From assembly GCA_040902845.1 (NCBI GenBank), contig JBBDWM010000023.1:1-64000 (forward strand): a DNA stretch of 64,000 nucleotides, in the 5' to 3' direction. Origin of the DNA: JALYNX01 sp040902845 (lineage in GTDB: Bacteria > Actinomycetota > Acidimicrobiia > Spongiisociales > ZC4RG35). The position numbers were made by a program, and so were the translations under genes. A model generated the notes under the pieces. It did not search any database and had not been told where the DNA came from. It saw only the letters and a program-made list of their open reading frames with translations. Shown here one piece after another: positions 23,166-31,499 of the stretch (position 1 is the first letter of the stretch; each line of letters opens with the position of its first letter).

Positions 23166-24416
23166 GTGCCTGCTTGGACACGTCGCCTCCTCGACCCCCT
23201 CCTCCCCGTCGACCGGTTCAGCCGGGCTGACCGCCGCATCGTCCTCATCATGTGGACCGCCGGTCTGGTCCAGGGCTTCGCCCAAGCCCAGGCAGCCAAC
23301 ACCTTGCCTTTCACCCGAGCGGGGCTCGGTTTGACCGAGGGAGAGATGAGCCTTCTCCTGGGAATCGGCCGCCTCGCCGCCTTTGCCGCACTCCCTCTCG
23401 GTTGGCTGGGTGATCATCGGGGGCGGAGACGCCCCCTTCTCCTCGCCATGACCCTGATCATCGTCGGAGGGACCGCAGCCGGTCTCGCCTTCGAAACCTG
23501 GCAGTTCGGGGTGGCCCAGGCCGTGCTCCGGACCGGGACCGCGGCCATGTCGGGTCTGGCTGTGGTTTTGCTCGCCGAGCAGGTCAGCGTCTCGATCCGC
23601 GCCTACTCCATCGCCTTCTACGGAGCCGCGGTCTCGTTCGGGAGTGGGTTGGCCCTACTCACTCTTCCCCTGGCCGACGGGGGTGGCCAAAACTGGCGAA
23701 TTCCCCACCTCATGATTGGGGCCGGCGCCCTCGTCATTCCCTTCCTGATACGCAACGTGCCCGAGAGCCGCGTCTTCACAGAGGCTCACGACACCGAAGG
23801 GCACTGGCGCGACCTGTCAACAGGACCATGGGCGCGACGGTTCTGGGTGGTGGCGTTGGTGGGATTCCTGGCATCGGCGTTCTCCGCGGTCGGGATCGCT
23901 TTCTCCACAGAGAGGATGATCGAACAGGTCGGTCTCAGCACCGGTGACACCGTTCTCATCCTTCTGCTCGGGGGGACCCTCGGTGGGCTCGGCTTCTTTG
24001 TGGGAGGGCATCTCGCCGACGCCTGGGGACGTCGTACCACCACGGTCCTCAGCCTTCTGATGGCTCTCGGTGGTGGCCTTCTCCTCTATTGGACTGTCTC
24101 GCCACCCCTCATCGTGCTGGCGGTGATGGTCTCCTCGTTCGGAACCTTCGCCTTCGTCCCCGCCGGTGGCAGCCATCGCGCCGAACTGTTCCCGACCAGG
24201 CTGCGAGCCAGCGCCACCATCGCCTCGGCCGACTTCGGTCTTGCCGGATCGGCACTCGGGCTGATCCTGGGGGTGTTCACCATCGACAGGTTCGGAGTGT
24301 CCGAGACAGTGACAGTCCTGGGCATCGGGGTTGCCGTCGCCGCATTGCTCACCCTTGCCCTGCCCGAGACCAAAGGTCAGGACCTGACCGCGACCACGGA
24401 CACCGCCCTCCGGTAG
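23166..24416 (+). CDS. Major facilitator superfamily transporter
   Basis: The 416-residue product has twelve predicted membrane helices. The MFS loop motif between helices 2 and 3 is LGWLGDHRGRRRPLLL and its repeat between helices 8 and 9 is GGHLADAWGRRTTTVL. After helix 6 comes PESRVF, typical of the sugar/metabolite-proton symporter group, and the C-terminus is LALPETKGQD. Substrate unknown. The GTG at 23166 has a -10 hexamer 7 bases upstream; the open frame reaches 22980 but overlaps ccdA. The 3' end overlaps the convergent MATE gene by 40 bases. Confidence 0.9.
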   Translation: MPAWTRRLLDPLLPVDRFSRADRRIVLIMWTAGLVQGFAQAQAANTLPFTRAGLGLTEGEMSLLLGIGRLAAFAALPLGWLGDHRGRRRPLLLAMTLIIVGGTAAGLAFETWQFGVAQAVLRTGTAAMSGLAVVLLAEQVSVSIRAYSIAFYGAAVSFGSGLALLTLPLADGGGQNWRIPHLMIGAGALVIPFLIRNVPESRVFTEAHDTEGHWRDLSTGPWARRFWVVALVGFLASAFSAVGIAFSTERMIEQVGLSTGDTVLILLLGGTLGGLGFFVGGHLADAWGRRTTTVLSLLMALGGGLLLYWTVSPPLIVLAVMVSSFGTFAFVPAGGSHRAELFPTRLRASATIASADFGLAGSALGLILGVFTIDRFGVSETVTVLGIGVAVAALLTLALPETKGQDLTATTDTALR

Positions 24417-25681
24417 GCGAACAGGAACACAACAGAGCGAGCTACCAGCATCGCCGCTATCGCCCACCAGATCCCATCGAGGCTCTGACCCAGCGGGGTC
24501 AGCAAGATCAAACCGATAGCCAGCATCGCGCCGGTGGCGGTCGAAGCAACGATCGAGCCAAGGGCGAGAAGCCCGAAGAAGATCCCGTCGGCGACGAAGA
24601 GAGGGGAAGCAACCGGCATCATCCAGGCCACCACCGGGATCGTTGCCACGACCAGGCCCGCCACCGCGGCAGAGCCCACCAGAGACTTCAAGACCGGGGC
24701 ACCGATCGCGTATAGACCAGCCATCACCACACCCACTGCCAAACCCCAGGCCAACAGCCGCCGACTGACCTCGCTCACCCGTTCCCGATCACCGAAGCCG
24801 GCCGCGGCGCCCACCATCGCCTGACCGGCAATCGCGAATGCATCGGCGATCATCGCTGCTACCAGCCACACCTGAAGCACCACCTGATGGGCGGCGATCG
24901 ACTCGGGGCCGATCCGGGTGGCGGCCGCGGCGGCGACCATGAAGGCGAACAACAGAACTCCGGTCCGAAGAGTGATCAGGGCACCGCTCTTGCCGAGGGC
25001 AAGGATGGTGGGCACCGACTCGCGGAACCCGCGGGGACGGTCAGCCAGCCGGCGCTCTCGGATCAATCGTAGGAACCAAACAGCTCCTACCACCTGGGCG
25101 ATGACCGTTGCGATCCCGGCTCCTTCGACCCCGAGACCCATAGCGAAGATGAAGATGGGAGCGAGGACGAGGTTGAGCCCGTTCACTCCCGCCGCCACGA
25201 TGAGCGGGGTGCGGGTGTCCTGATGACCCCGAAATGCACCGTGGCCCGCCACCACGATCAACACCGCGGGCGCGGCAACGACCCTGATCCGAAGATATGC
25301 CACCGCGGGGCCGGCGACCTCCTCGGTGGCCCCCATCACTCCGACGATCCACGGCACCAGCAACTCGATGACCAGCGTGGCGACTATGCCGAGCACCACG
25401 GCAAGGAGCAGGGCGCCTCCCACCCACCGTCTTGCCATAGCGGTGTCGCCCCGGCCCAGAGCCTGGGCCACCAATGGAGTCGTGGCATAGGCGAGGAAGT
25501 TGAAGCCGAAGAAGGCAAATCCGAGAATCGCCGAGTCGACTCCGAGGGCTGCCAGTTGGGGGACGCCGAGGCGGGCCACGAAACCGGTGTCCACCAGAGT
25601 GAGCAGCGGGTCGATGGCGAGGGCTCCCAGCGCTGGGATCGCCAGTTTGAGGATCGACCGATCGAGCCCCTGGGTGGTCAC
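24377..25681 (-). CDS. MATE family efflux transporter (DinF-like)
   Basis: The 434-residue product has twelve helices in two related halves (DRSILKLAIPALGALAIDPL, then LVDTGFVARLGVPQLAALGV; second half near GALITLRTGVLLFAFMVAAA). MATE proteins export drugs or metabolites using a Na+ or H+ gradient. The sequence resembles the DinF branch. The GTG at 25681 overlaps the nth stop codon (GTGA, 25681-25678), so translation is coupled to nth, a repair enzyme; DinF genes are often tied to DNA-damage genes, but no LexA box is seen here. Confidence 0.9.
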   Translation of the reverse strand: MTTQGLDRSILKLAIPALGALAIDPLLTLVDTGFVARLGVPQLAALGVDSAILGFAFFGFNFLAYATTPLVAQALGRGDTAMARRWVGGALLLAVVLGIVATLVIELLVPWIVGVMGATEEVAGPAVAYLRIRVVAAPAVLIVVAGHGAFRGHQDTRTPLIVAAGVNGLNLVLAPIFIFAMGLGVEGAGIATVIAQVVGAVWFLRLIRERRLADRPRGFRESVPTILALGKSGALITLRTGVLLFAFMVAAAAATRIGPESIAAHQVVLQVWLVAAMIADAFAIAGQAMVGAAAGFGDRERVSEVSRRLLAWGLAVGVVMAGLYAIGAPVLKSLVGSAAVAGLVVATIPVVAWMMPVASPLFVADGIFFGLLALGSIVASTATGAMLAIGLILLTPLGQSLDGIWWAIAAMLVARSVVFLFAYRRAVSVVAVRS

Positions 25682-26370
25682 CGGGAGGCCCTGGCGGCCA
25701 CCGCGATTCGATCGGGCCATTCACAGAGCGAGAAGAGGTCACATTCGCCGCACAACGGCCTTCGAGCGTCGCATACCTCGCGCCCGAATTGGATGATGCG
25801 CATCGAGAGCCCGGACCAGGTTTCAGTCGGGAACAAGGCTTTTAGATCCTTTTCGATCTTTACCGGATCGGTCTCCTCGGTGAGCCCAAGACGCCGGGTG
25901 ACCCGTCTTACATGGGTGTCCACCGCGATCGCGGGGAGGTCCCACACTTCGGCGAGGACCACGCTCGCCGTCTTCCGGCCCACACCTGGCAGCTTCACCA
26001 ACTCGTCGAGATCGGCGGGGACCTCGCCGTCGAACATCTCCTCGACCCCTTGGGCGAGACGGATGATCGATTTGGTCTTCTGGCGGAAGAACCCCGTCGA
26101 GTAGACGATGCGCTCGACTTCTTCAGGGTTTGCCTCCGCCAGGTCCGCGGCTGTCGGATATCGCTCGAAGAGGACCGGCGCCACCTTGTTGACGTTCTCA
26201 TCGGTGGTCTGCGCCGAGAGCACAGTCACCACCAGGAGCCGGAACGCGTTGTCGTAATCGAGTGCAGTCCGGATCGTCGGGTACCGCTCAAGCAGGCGGT
26301 TGAGCACAGCGCGCGCCTTGCCCCGCTCCCGAGAAGTGGGAGTGGTCCCATTTGCTCTAACACCCGGCAT
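25678..26370 (-). CDS. nth: Endonuclease III (DNA glycosylase/AP lyase)
   Basis: The 230-residue bifunctional glycosylase removes oxidised pyrimidines. The helix-hairpin-helix is LVKLPGVGRKTASVVL, holding the catalytic Lys, and the catalytic Asp is in AVDTHVRRV. The iron-sulfur loop CDARRPLCGECDLFSLC has C-x6-C-x2-C-x5-C spacing. I chose ATG 26370 because TACGAT (26378-26383, minus strand) lies exactly 7 bases upstream; the longer frame to 26442 runs into the repeat element. It is coupled to the MATE gene. Confidence 0.95.
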   Translation of the reverse strand: MPGVRANGTTPTSRERGKARAVLNRLLERYPTIRTALDYDNAFRLLVVTVLSAQTTDENVNKVAPVLFERYPTAADLAEANPEEVERIVYSTGFFRQKTKSIIRLAQGVEEMFDGEVPADLDELVKLPGVGRKTASVVLAEVWDLPAIAVDTHVRRVTRRLGLTEETDPVKIEKDLKALFPTETWSGLSMRIIQFGREVCDARRPLCGECDLFSLCEWPDRIAVAARASR

Positions 26371-26377
26371 GATCGGC

Positions 26378-26383
26378 ATCGTA
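26378..26383 (-). promoter_or_regulatory. -10 box of nth (leaderless)
   Basis: TACGAT on the minus strand, 7 bases from the ATG at 26370. Confidence 0.45.
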
Positions 26384-26392
26384 CGGGCATAC

Positions 26393-26468
26393 CGCCACGC
26401 GTCAGGGGTGCCCCCTCCGCCCCTCCGGGGCACCTCCCCCAACGTCGCTTCGCTCCTGGGGCAGGAAA
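26393..26468 (-). repeat. Dispersed intergenic repeat element, compact copy
   Basis: This 76-base element between the divergent nth and DMT genes contains CGCCACGCGTCAGGGGTGCC at one end and AACGTCGCTTCGCTCCTGGG at the other. Both ends are found, in reverse orientation and split apart, at 1611-1791. Confidence 0.75.
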
Positions 26469-26484
26469 CCTAGGCTGCCGCCTC

Positions 26485-27369
26485 ATGTTCAGATCCGACA
26501 GAAGCCGAGCAATCCTGGCCCTGCTCGTGGCCTCATTCGTGTTTGGGGCGACCTTCGTGGTGATCAAGACCGCGGTGGAGGACTACCCCCCGGTCGCCTT
26601 CGTCGCCTGGCGGTTTCTCCTCGGTGCGGTGGCCCTTTCGTTGTTTGCACTCCCCAGAGGGAAGAAGATCTGGTTGCACGGATCGATCGCGGGTCTGGCG
26701 CTCTTCACCGGATACGCCTTGCAGACCTCGGGCCTTGCCTACACCGGCGCCGCCAACTCGGCCCTCATCACCGGTCTCTATGTGGTCATCACCCCGCTCC
26801 TCTCGGCCCTGTTCGCCAGAAAACCACCGAGTTGGTGGATAAGTGGCGCCGCCGCACTCTCCTTCGCCGGCCTGGTGCTGCTCACCGGGACCAACGACCT
26901 CGACTTCCAGCGTGGAGACCTGCTGACCCTGGGTTGCTCCTTCGCTTTCGCCCTCTACATCCTGGCCCTCGCCCGGTTCGCACGACATCATCCAGTGGTT
27001 CCCTTCACGACTGTCCAGCTCGCAGTCACGGCGGCGCTCGCCTTCCCTATTTCCTACGCCCTCGAGAGCCCGGGTCTTCCCCCGTCCTCGGTCTGGGGGG
27101 CATTGGCCCTAACCGCGTTCGGGGTCAGCGCCGGGGCCTACATCCTCCAGATCTGGGCCCAAACCATCGTCGGCGCCAACACCACAGCGGTGGTCCTCGC
27201 CGCCGAGCCTGCATTCGGGGTGGCCACGGCTTGGGTGGTGTTGGGTGAGAGGTTGACGCTGGCCGCGTGGGGAGGCGCCTTATTGATCCTGGTGGCGATC
27301 TTCATCGTTATCACGAAACAGACGGACCCGGCCTCGATCGAAGCCGAAGCCGTCACCCCGGCTCACTGA
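26485..27369 (+). CDS. DMT superfamily (EamA) transporter
   Basis: The 294-residue product has ten helices in two EamA repeats (ALLVASFVFGATFVVIKTAV with the YPPVAFVAWRFLLGA loop; second half YILQIWAQTIVGANTTAVVL and EPAFGVATAWVVLGERLT). Members export small metabolites such as amino acids; the substrate is not predictable. The ATG at 26485 lies 8 bases after a TAGGCT hexamer (26471-26476), and the frame upstream of it runs through nth and the repeat. It overlaps the convergent small membrane protein gene by seven bases. Confidence 0.9.
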   Translation: MFRSDRSRAILALLVASFVFGATFVVIKTAVEDYPPVAFVAWRFLLGAVALSLFALPRGKKIWLHGSIAGLALFTGYALQTSGLAYTGAANSALITGLYVVITPLLSALFARKPPSWWISGAAALSFAGLVLLTGTNDLDFQRGDLLTLGCSFAFALYILALARFARHHPVVPFTTVQLAVTAALAFPISYALESPGLPPSSVWGALALTAFGVSAGAYILQIWAQTIVGANTTAVVLAAEPAFGVATAWVVLGERLTLAAWGGALLILVAIFIVITKQTDPASIEAEAVTPAH

Positions 27370-27641
27370 GTGACCTGATACTCCCCGGACTGGAGATGAC
27401 GGGCGAGACGCATTAGGAGCCTGATCCCCATCACCGAGGCGAGGAAGCCAAGGGTCAGAACCACCGCGAACTCGGCGGCCGTGGTGTAGGGATTGGCGCA
27501 GGCCTCGAGGCCTGCCGGGCAGAGCCCCCAGCCGGTCCCTCCGTCGAGAAGGTTGATCAGGACCAGGATCGGAACCACCGCTATCCCGATGGCAAGGGCC
27601 GACAACACGAAGGTCCCGAGACGTATGAAGAACAAAGCCAC
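27363..27641 (-). CDS. Small hypothetical membrane protein
   Basis: The 92-residue product has two predicted helices (FVLSALAIGIAVVPILVLIN and FAVVLTLGFLASVMGIRLLM) joined by an outer loop with two Cys residues (CPAGLEACANPYTTA) that could form a disulfide. The C-terminus is positive, then polar. A TACCGT hexamer lies 9 bases before the GTG start. No family recognised; codon use and hydropathy indicate a real gene. Confidence 0.7.
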   Translation of the reverse strand: MALFFIRLGTFVLSALAIGIAVVPILVLINLLDGGTGWGLCPAGLEACANPYTTAAEFAVVLTLGFLASVMGIRLLMRLARHLQSGEYQVTQ

Positions 27642-27680
27642 GTTGCCGAAACGGTAACCGGGTGACCCCCCAATCCGGCA

Positions 27681-27686
27681 TACAAT
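27681..27686 (+). promoter_or_regulatory. -10 box of the ThyX-like gene (leaderless)
   Basis: TACAAT, 7 bases before the GTG at 27694, the best match to the TATAAT consensus among the leaderless boxes here. Confidence 0.5.
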
Positions 27687-27693
27687 CGATCCA

Positions 27694-29322
27694 GTGCCCG
27701 TCTACCACCAGGAAGCGTTCACGGCCGAAGAGACGGCTGTCCTGGGCAGGTTCTTCACCAATACCGATCTCCCTGTCTTCGGGTTGATCAGCCTTCCCGA
27801 GGTGGTGAAGGGGGCCCTCTTCGCCCGCTACTCGCGCTCCTCCAAGTCCCTGCGTCGGCTCTTCCTCGACGAGTTCGTGACCGACGCCGACTTCGGGATC
27901 GACTCGCTGGCCACCGTGATCTCTGCCGACACCATGGGCTCCACCCAACACGCCGAAAAGCTCTACCAGAGGATCTTCTTCGACTATGGGGACGATTCGG
28001 TCGCACAACTCGGTGGCGCCCATCTGGCATGTGAGCAAGCGTCGAACCTGCTCACCAAAGTGTTGGAGTGGGGTCGTCTCGCTGCCTATCTCGAGCAGTC
28101 GACCCGCTACATCCGTTACGACACCCCACTCGGCGGGAAGCATCGTTACCTGGTCCCAGACGAGATCGAGGCCTCCCGTCATTCCGATGCCTACGCACGC
28201 CACATGGAACGGACCTTCAATGTCTACAGCCGCATGGTGGCCTACATGACTGGTGTCTACGAGCAACAGCATCCCCGGAGTGAGGACGACTCCAAGATGG
28301 TGTGGAACGCCACCATCCGGGCCAAGGCCTGCGACACCGTGCGCGGGCTGCTGCCGGTCTCCACTCTCTCCAATGTCGGCATCTACGGCACCGGCCAGGC
28401 TTACGAGATGGCCCTGGTCCGGATGCAGGCCAGCCCGGTGCATGAGGTCCGAGCGTATGGGGCGATGATGCTGGGTGAGCTCCGCCAGGTCATCCCCTCC
28501 TTCCTCACCAGGGTCGATCTCGAGGATCGGGGCGTCCGATGGTCCCGGTATCTGGCAGACGTCCGCGATGATCTCGAGGCGAGGGCCGGCCATCTCGGCC
28601 CTCCGTCCGATATTGGCCCCTCGGTGACCCTCACCGACTGGGACCCCGACGCCGAAACCAAAATCGCGGCCGCCGCCCTCTATGCGGTGTCCGAGCTCCC
28701 TGACGAGCAATTGCAGCGACTGGTTCGGGAGATGACCCAGGCCGAGCGGGCGGAGTTGATCGGGGCCATGGTGGGTCAGCGATCCAATCGACGTCACAAG
28801 CCAGGGCGGGCGATGGAGCGAACCACCTATCGATTCGACGTGAGCTGCGACATCGGTGCTTTTCGCGATCTCCAGCGACATCGTCTGATGACCCTGGAGT
28901 GGCAGCGCTTCTCAACCCGTCTCGGCTACGACCTCCCCCAGGACCTGGCGGACCAAGGGCTTGCCGATGAGTGGGTCTCGGTGATGGACGATGCCGGAGA
29001 GCTCTACGAGGGAATCCGCTCCGATCTAGGGGCCGAGGTGGCCCAGTACGCAGTCCCCTTCGCCTACAACGTCCGCTTCGTGATGGAGATGAACCCACGT
29101 CAGGCATTCCATCTCATCGAGCTCCGGAGCCAGCCGGCCGGCCATCCTGCCTACCGGGCCGTGGCCCATGCGATGCATCGCGCAATCCGCGATGTGGCCG
29201 GGCACCATCTCATCGCCGATGCCATGACCTACGTCGACCAAACGGATGTTGACCTCGAGCGCCTGGAAGGGGAACGCAAAGCGGAGTCCCGCAGGGCCTC
29301 CGCCGTTCTCCGTTCACCGTGA
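27694..29322 (+). CDS. Double-domain ThyX-like protein (FAD-dependent thymidylate synthase homologue)
   Basis: At 542 residues this is about twice the length of a normal ThyX. The N-terminal half aligns with ThyX: YGDDSVAQLGGAHLACEQAS followed by LEWGRLAAYLEQSTRYIRYD, where the usual RHR is W-G-R and EQSTRY (134-139) is kept. The C-terminal half has RHR at 395-397 but with nine rather than seven residues before the Ser (RHRLMTLEWQRFSTRLGY). Thus neither half holds the canonical RHRx7S motif. It may make dTMP from dUMP with FAD and methylene-folate, or do a related flavin reaction. No ordinary thyA or thyX lies in the window. The last residues are encoded by a heptamer repeat. Confidence 0.82.
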   Translation: MPVYHQEAFTAEETAVLGRFFTNTDLPVFGLISLPEVVKGALFARYSRSSKSLRRLFLDEFVTDADFGIDSLATVISADTMGSTQHAEKLYQRIFFDYGDDSVAQLGGAHLACEQASNLLTKVLEWGRLAAYLEQSTRYIRYDTPLGGKHRYLVPDEIEASRHSDAYARHMERTFNVYSRMVAYMTGVYEQQHPRSEDDSKMVWNATIRAKACDTVRGLLPVSTLSNVGIYGTGQAYEMALVRMQASPVHEVRAYGAMMLGELRQVIPSFLTRVDLEDRGVRWSRYLADVRDDLEARAGHLGPPSDIGPSVTLTDWDPDAETKIAAAALYAVSELPDEQLQRLVREMTQAERAELIGAMVGQRSNRRHKPGRAMERTTYRFDVSCDIGAFRDLQRHRLMTLEWQRFSTRLGYDLPQDLADQGLADEWVSVMDDAGELYEGIRSDLGAEVAQYAVPFAYNVRFVMEMNPRQAFHLIELRSQPAGHPAYRAVAHAMHRAIRDVAGHHLIADAMTYVDQTDVDLERLEGERKAESRRASAVLRSP

Positions 29323-29366
29323 TCCGTTTTCCGTCGTCCGCACGGTTAACGGTTAACGGTTCACGG
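29303..29366. repeat. Inverted pair of heptanucleotide arrays, locus 2 (end of ThyX-like gene)
   Basis: Six heptamers CCGTTCT, CCGTTCA, CCGTGAT, CCGTTTT, CCGTCGT and CCGCACG (29303-29344) are followed by the inverted type TTAACGG, TTAACGG and TTCACGG (29346-29366). The first array contains the stop codon of the ThyX-like gene (29320-29322). Confidence 0.85.
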
Positions 29367-29375
29367 GCAACGCAT

Positions 29376-29381
29376 TAGCGT
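29376..29381 (+). promoter_or_regulatory. -10 box of the ArsA-pair operon (leaderless)
   Basis: TAGCGT, 7 bases before the ATG at 29389 and just after the heptamer array. Confidence 0.45.
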
Positions 29382-29388
29382 TGCCTCC

Positions 29389-29604
29389 ATGTCCCAATTC
29401 GACGTTGACGCCATGCTGCAAAGGTTCCAGGAGCGGGCAGCGGCGGTCAAGGATCGTCCCCTCCCCCCGATTGCCGGAGACGAGCGCAGGCTGTTCACCG
29501 AGCAAGCCCAGCGCGATTACACCGACTACGCCCTGGTCGGAAATGCGATCTGGAGTGTCGAGGACGACCACTTGGTGCTTCGCATCCCGCTCAGCGGGGA
29601 CTAG
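29389..29604 (+). CDS. Small conserved-type hypothetical protein before the ArsA pair
   Basis: The 71-residue product is soluble and mixed: FDVDAMLQRFQERAAAVKDR then a predicted helix (EQAQRDYTDYALVGNAIWSV) and a short strand (DHLVLRIPLSG). The stop overlaps the start of the first ArsA-like ATPase (TAGTG at 29602-29606), so it is the first gene of a three-gene coupled operon and may be an accessory or regulator of the ATPases. No named family recognised. Confidence 0.8.
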   Translation: MSQFDVDAMLQRFQERAAAVKDRPLPPIAGDERRLFTEQAQRDYTDYALVGNAIWSVEDDHLVLRIPLSGD

Positions 29605-30449
29605 TGCTCGACAAACGTCTTCTCATCGTCTCGGGGAAGGGGGGCGTCGGGAAGTCCGCGGTGACCGCCGGTCTGGCTCTTCTCGCCCAGCGACGTGGCC
29701 AACGGGTACTGGCCATGGAGATGGGGTCACCCGGTGGCTTGTCCGCCCATTTCGGGACCGGCGCCCTCGAGTTCCAGCCCCGAGAGGTCAGACCCGGTCT
29801 GCATGCGATGCAGATGGTCCGCTCCGACGCGTTGCTGGAGTACCTCGCGATCCAGCTCAACATCCGCGGTATCTCCGGTTTCGGCCCTTTCGCCCGCGCC
29901 TTCGACGCTCTCGCCACCACCGCGCCAGGGATCCGGGAGATCATCACCATCGGAAAGGCGATCTGGGAGGTGAAGGCAGATCGGTGGGACGTCGTCATCG
30001 CCGATGCTCCCCCCACCGGTCAGATCGGGTCATTCCTCCGGGCTCCACTCACCATCGCCGAGCTCGTCCCCGGAGGGAGGGTAAGAGCCCAGGCCGACAT
30101 GATGCGTGACATGCTCGCCGCCCCCGACATCACCGAGATGGTTCTGGTCACTCTCCCCGAAGAGTTGCCCACGACCGAGACCGAGGAGACATTGCAGTGG
30201 CTGGATGCCGAGAAGCTGATCGCCAAGCCACGGCTCATCGCCAATCGCGTCCTCGACGAGCTCACCGATCCTTCGACCCCACCCGGCCCGCTCGGTGAGG
30301 CGGCCGAGTTACATCGGGCCCTCTGGGCCGGCCAACAGGAATGGCTGCGCCATCTCCCCCCGGAGCATCAGCTTCCATATCTGTTCGGGGTGTTCACCCC
30401 CGGCGAAGTGGCAGCGCGCATGTGCGACGAGTTCGAGGCCATCACATGA
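29604..30449 (+). CDS. ArsA/GET3-like ATPase, first of pair
   Basis: The 281-residue P-loop ATPase of the SIMIBI class has the signature KGGVGKS in LIVSGKGGVGKSAVTAGLAL (residues 8-27), the switch segment VVIADAPPTGQIGSFLRAP, and the late segment LIANRVLDEL. It matches the anion-transporting ATPase family. In mycobacteria a tandem pair of this type (Rv3679-Rv3680) occurs near nth, as here, and works as a heterodimer with roles in redox and glycerol tolerance (family knowledge, from memory). It overlaps the next ATPase gene by ATGA (30446-30449). Confidence 0.9.
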   Translation: MLDKRLLIVSGKGGVGKSAVTAGLALLAQRRGQRVLAMEMGSPGGLSAHFGTGALEFQPREVRPGLHAMQMVRSDALLEYLAIQLNIRGISGFGPFARAFDALATTAPGIREIITIGKAIWEVKADRWDVVIADAPPTGQIGSFLRAPLTIAELVPGGRVRAQADMMRDMLAAPDITEMVLVTLPEELPTTETEETLQWLDAEKLIAKPRLIANRVLDELTDPSTPPGPLGEAAELHRALWAGQQEWLRHLPPEHQLPYLFGVFTPGEVAARMCDEFEAIT

Positions 30450-31480
30450 CTGCCACTCTTCTCGTCACCGGCGCCGGCGGGGTGGGGAAGACCACCGTGG
30501 CAGCGGCTATCGCGATCCGAGCCGCGCGCTCCGGGCTGAGAACTCTGGTGGTGACGGTTGACCCGGCACGACGTCTCGCCAGCGCTCTCGGGGTCACCGA
30601 CCTCGGCAACGAGCCACAGCCGCATGCCGACGAGCCGAACCTCTGGGCCGCCATGCTCGACGCGACCGCGTCGTGGCGGGCGGTCGCGATGCGACACGCC
30701 GATCCCGAGGTTGCCACTCGTCTCGCCGACAACGAGTTCTTCCGGGCGGCTTCCGAGCACTTCCCGGCGTCACAGGCCTATGCGGCCGCAGATCAGGCGG
30801 CGACCTTTGCCCAGGCCATGGCGTGGGACCTGTTGGTGGTGGACACCCCACCGTCTGGCGGTGGCATCGACTTCTTCACAGCCCCGGCGCAGATGGCCGA
30901 CCTGGTGGGCGGCCGGTTGTTGCGCTGGATAACAGGGGGTCCGCTTCCCGGACGCCGGCTTCTCTTCAATGCCGCCGGTCGCCCCGTGCTGCGCATGGCC
31001 GACTCGATCCTGGGCTCGGACCTCCTGGAGCGAGTAGCCGAGTTCCTGCTCGACCTTCGCACGACCTACGACGGGGTGTCACAACGAGGACGCGAGATCG
31101 AGCGGGTCATGCGGTCGGCGGCGATCCTGGTGGTGACCACTTCCGACCCGGCGCCGGTGTGGGAAGCCATCAAGTTCTATCGAGAGTTGCCCCGGCTCGC
31201 ATCGACCCCCGCGGCGGTGGTTTTCAACCGAATCCTTCCCGAGACCTGGGCCACGGCGACGGTGCCGGCTGGCGCCTCGCCGATCCTGGCCAACAATCTG
31301 ACCCGGTGGAGTGCGGAGACGGTCCGCCAGCGCGATACCCGTGACGAGTTTTCGGCCCGATACGGGGCCCATGTCGCGACCATCCCCTGGTCGCTGACCC
31401 CGCCCACCGACCTCGATAGCCTGGCCGGGATCCTGGACGGCGCCAACGGAATGCCGTGGACCTCTTTCGGAATCGAATAG
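30446..31480 (+). CDS. ArsA/GET3-like ATPase, second of pair
   Basis: The 344-residue partner of the preceding ATPase has the P-loop LLVTGAGGVGKTTVAAAIAI, with GAGGVGKTT in place of GKGGVGKS, so the signature Lys of the deviant Walker A is lost, and LVVTVDPARRLASALGV. Switch II is LLVVDTPPSGGGIDFFTAP. A hydrophobic or Met-rich client groove is not obvious. The differing P-loops suggest division of labour in a heterodimer. The ATG at 30446 overlaps the previous stop; the longer frame to 30341 reads through the first ATPase. Confidence 0.9.
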   Translation: MTATLLVTGAGGVGKTTVAAAIAIRAARSGLRTLVVTVDPARRLASALGVTDLGNEPQPHADEPNLWAAMLDATASWRAVAMRHADPEVATRLADNEFFRAASEHFPASQAYAAADQAATFAQAMAWDLLVVDTPPSGGGIDFFTAPAQMADLVGGRLLRWITGGPLPGRRLLFNAAGRPVLRMADSILGSDLLERVAEFLLDLRTTYDGVSQRGREIERVMRSAAILVVTTSDPAPVWEAIKFYRELPRLASTPAAVVFNRILPETWATATVPAGASPILANNLTRWSAETVRQRDTRDEFSARYGAHVATIPWSLTPPTDLDSLAGILDGANGMPWTSFGIE

Positions 31481-31486
31481 CGGGAA

Positions 31487-31492
31487 TATCCT
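31487..31492 (+). promoter_or_regulatory. -10 box of the HAD phosphatase gene (leaderless)
   Basis: TATCCT, 7 bases before the ATG at 31500 and just after the ArsA-pair stop codon. Confidence 0.45.
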
Positions 31493-31499
31493 TTACGGC

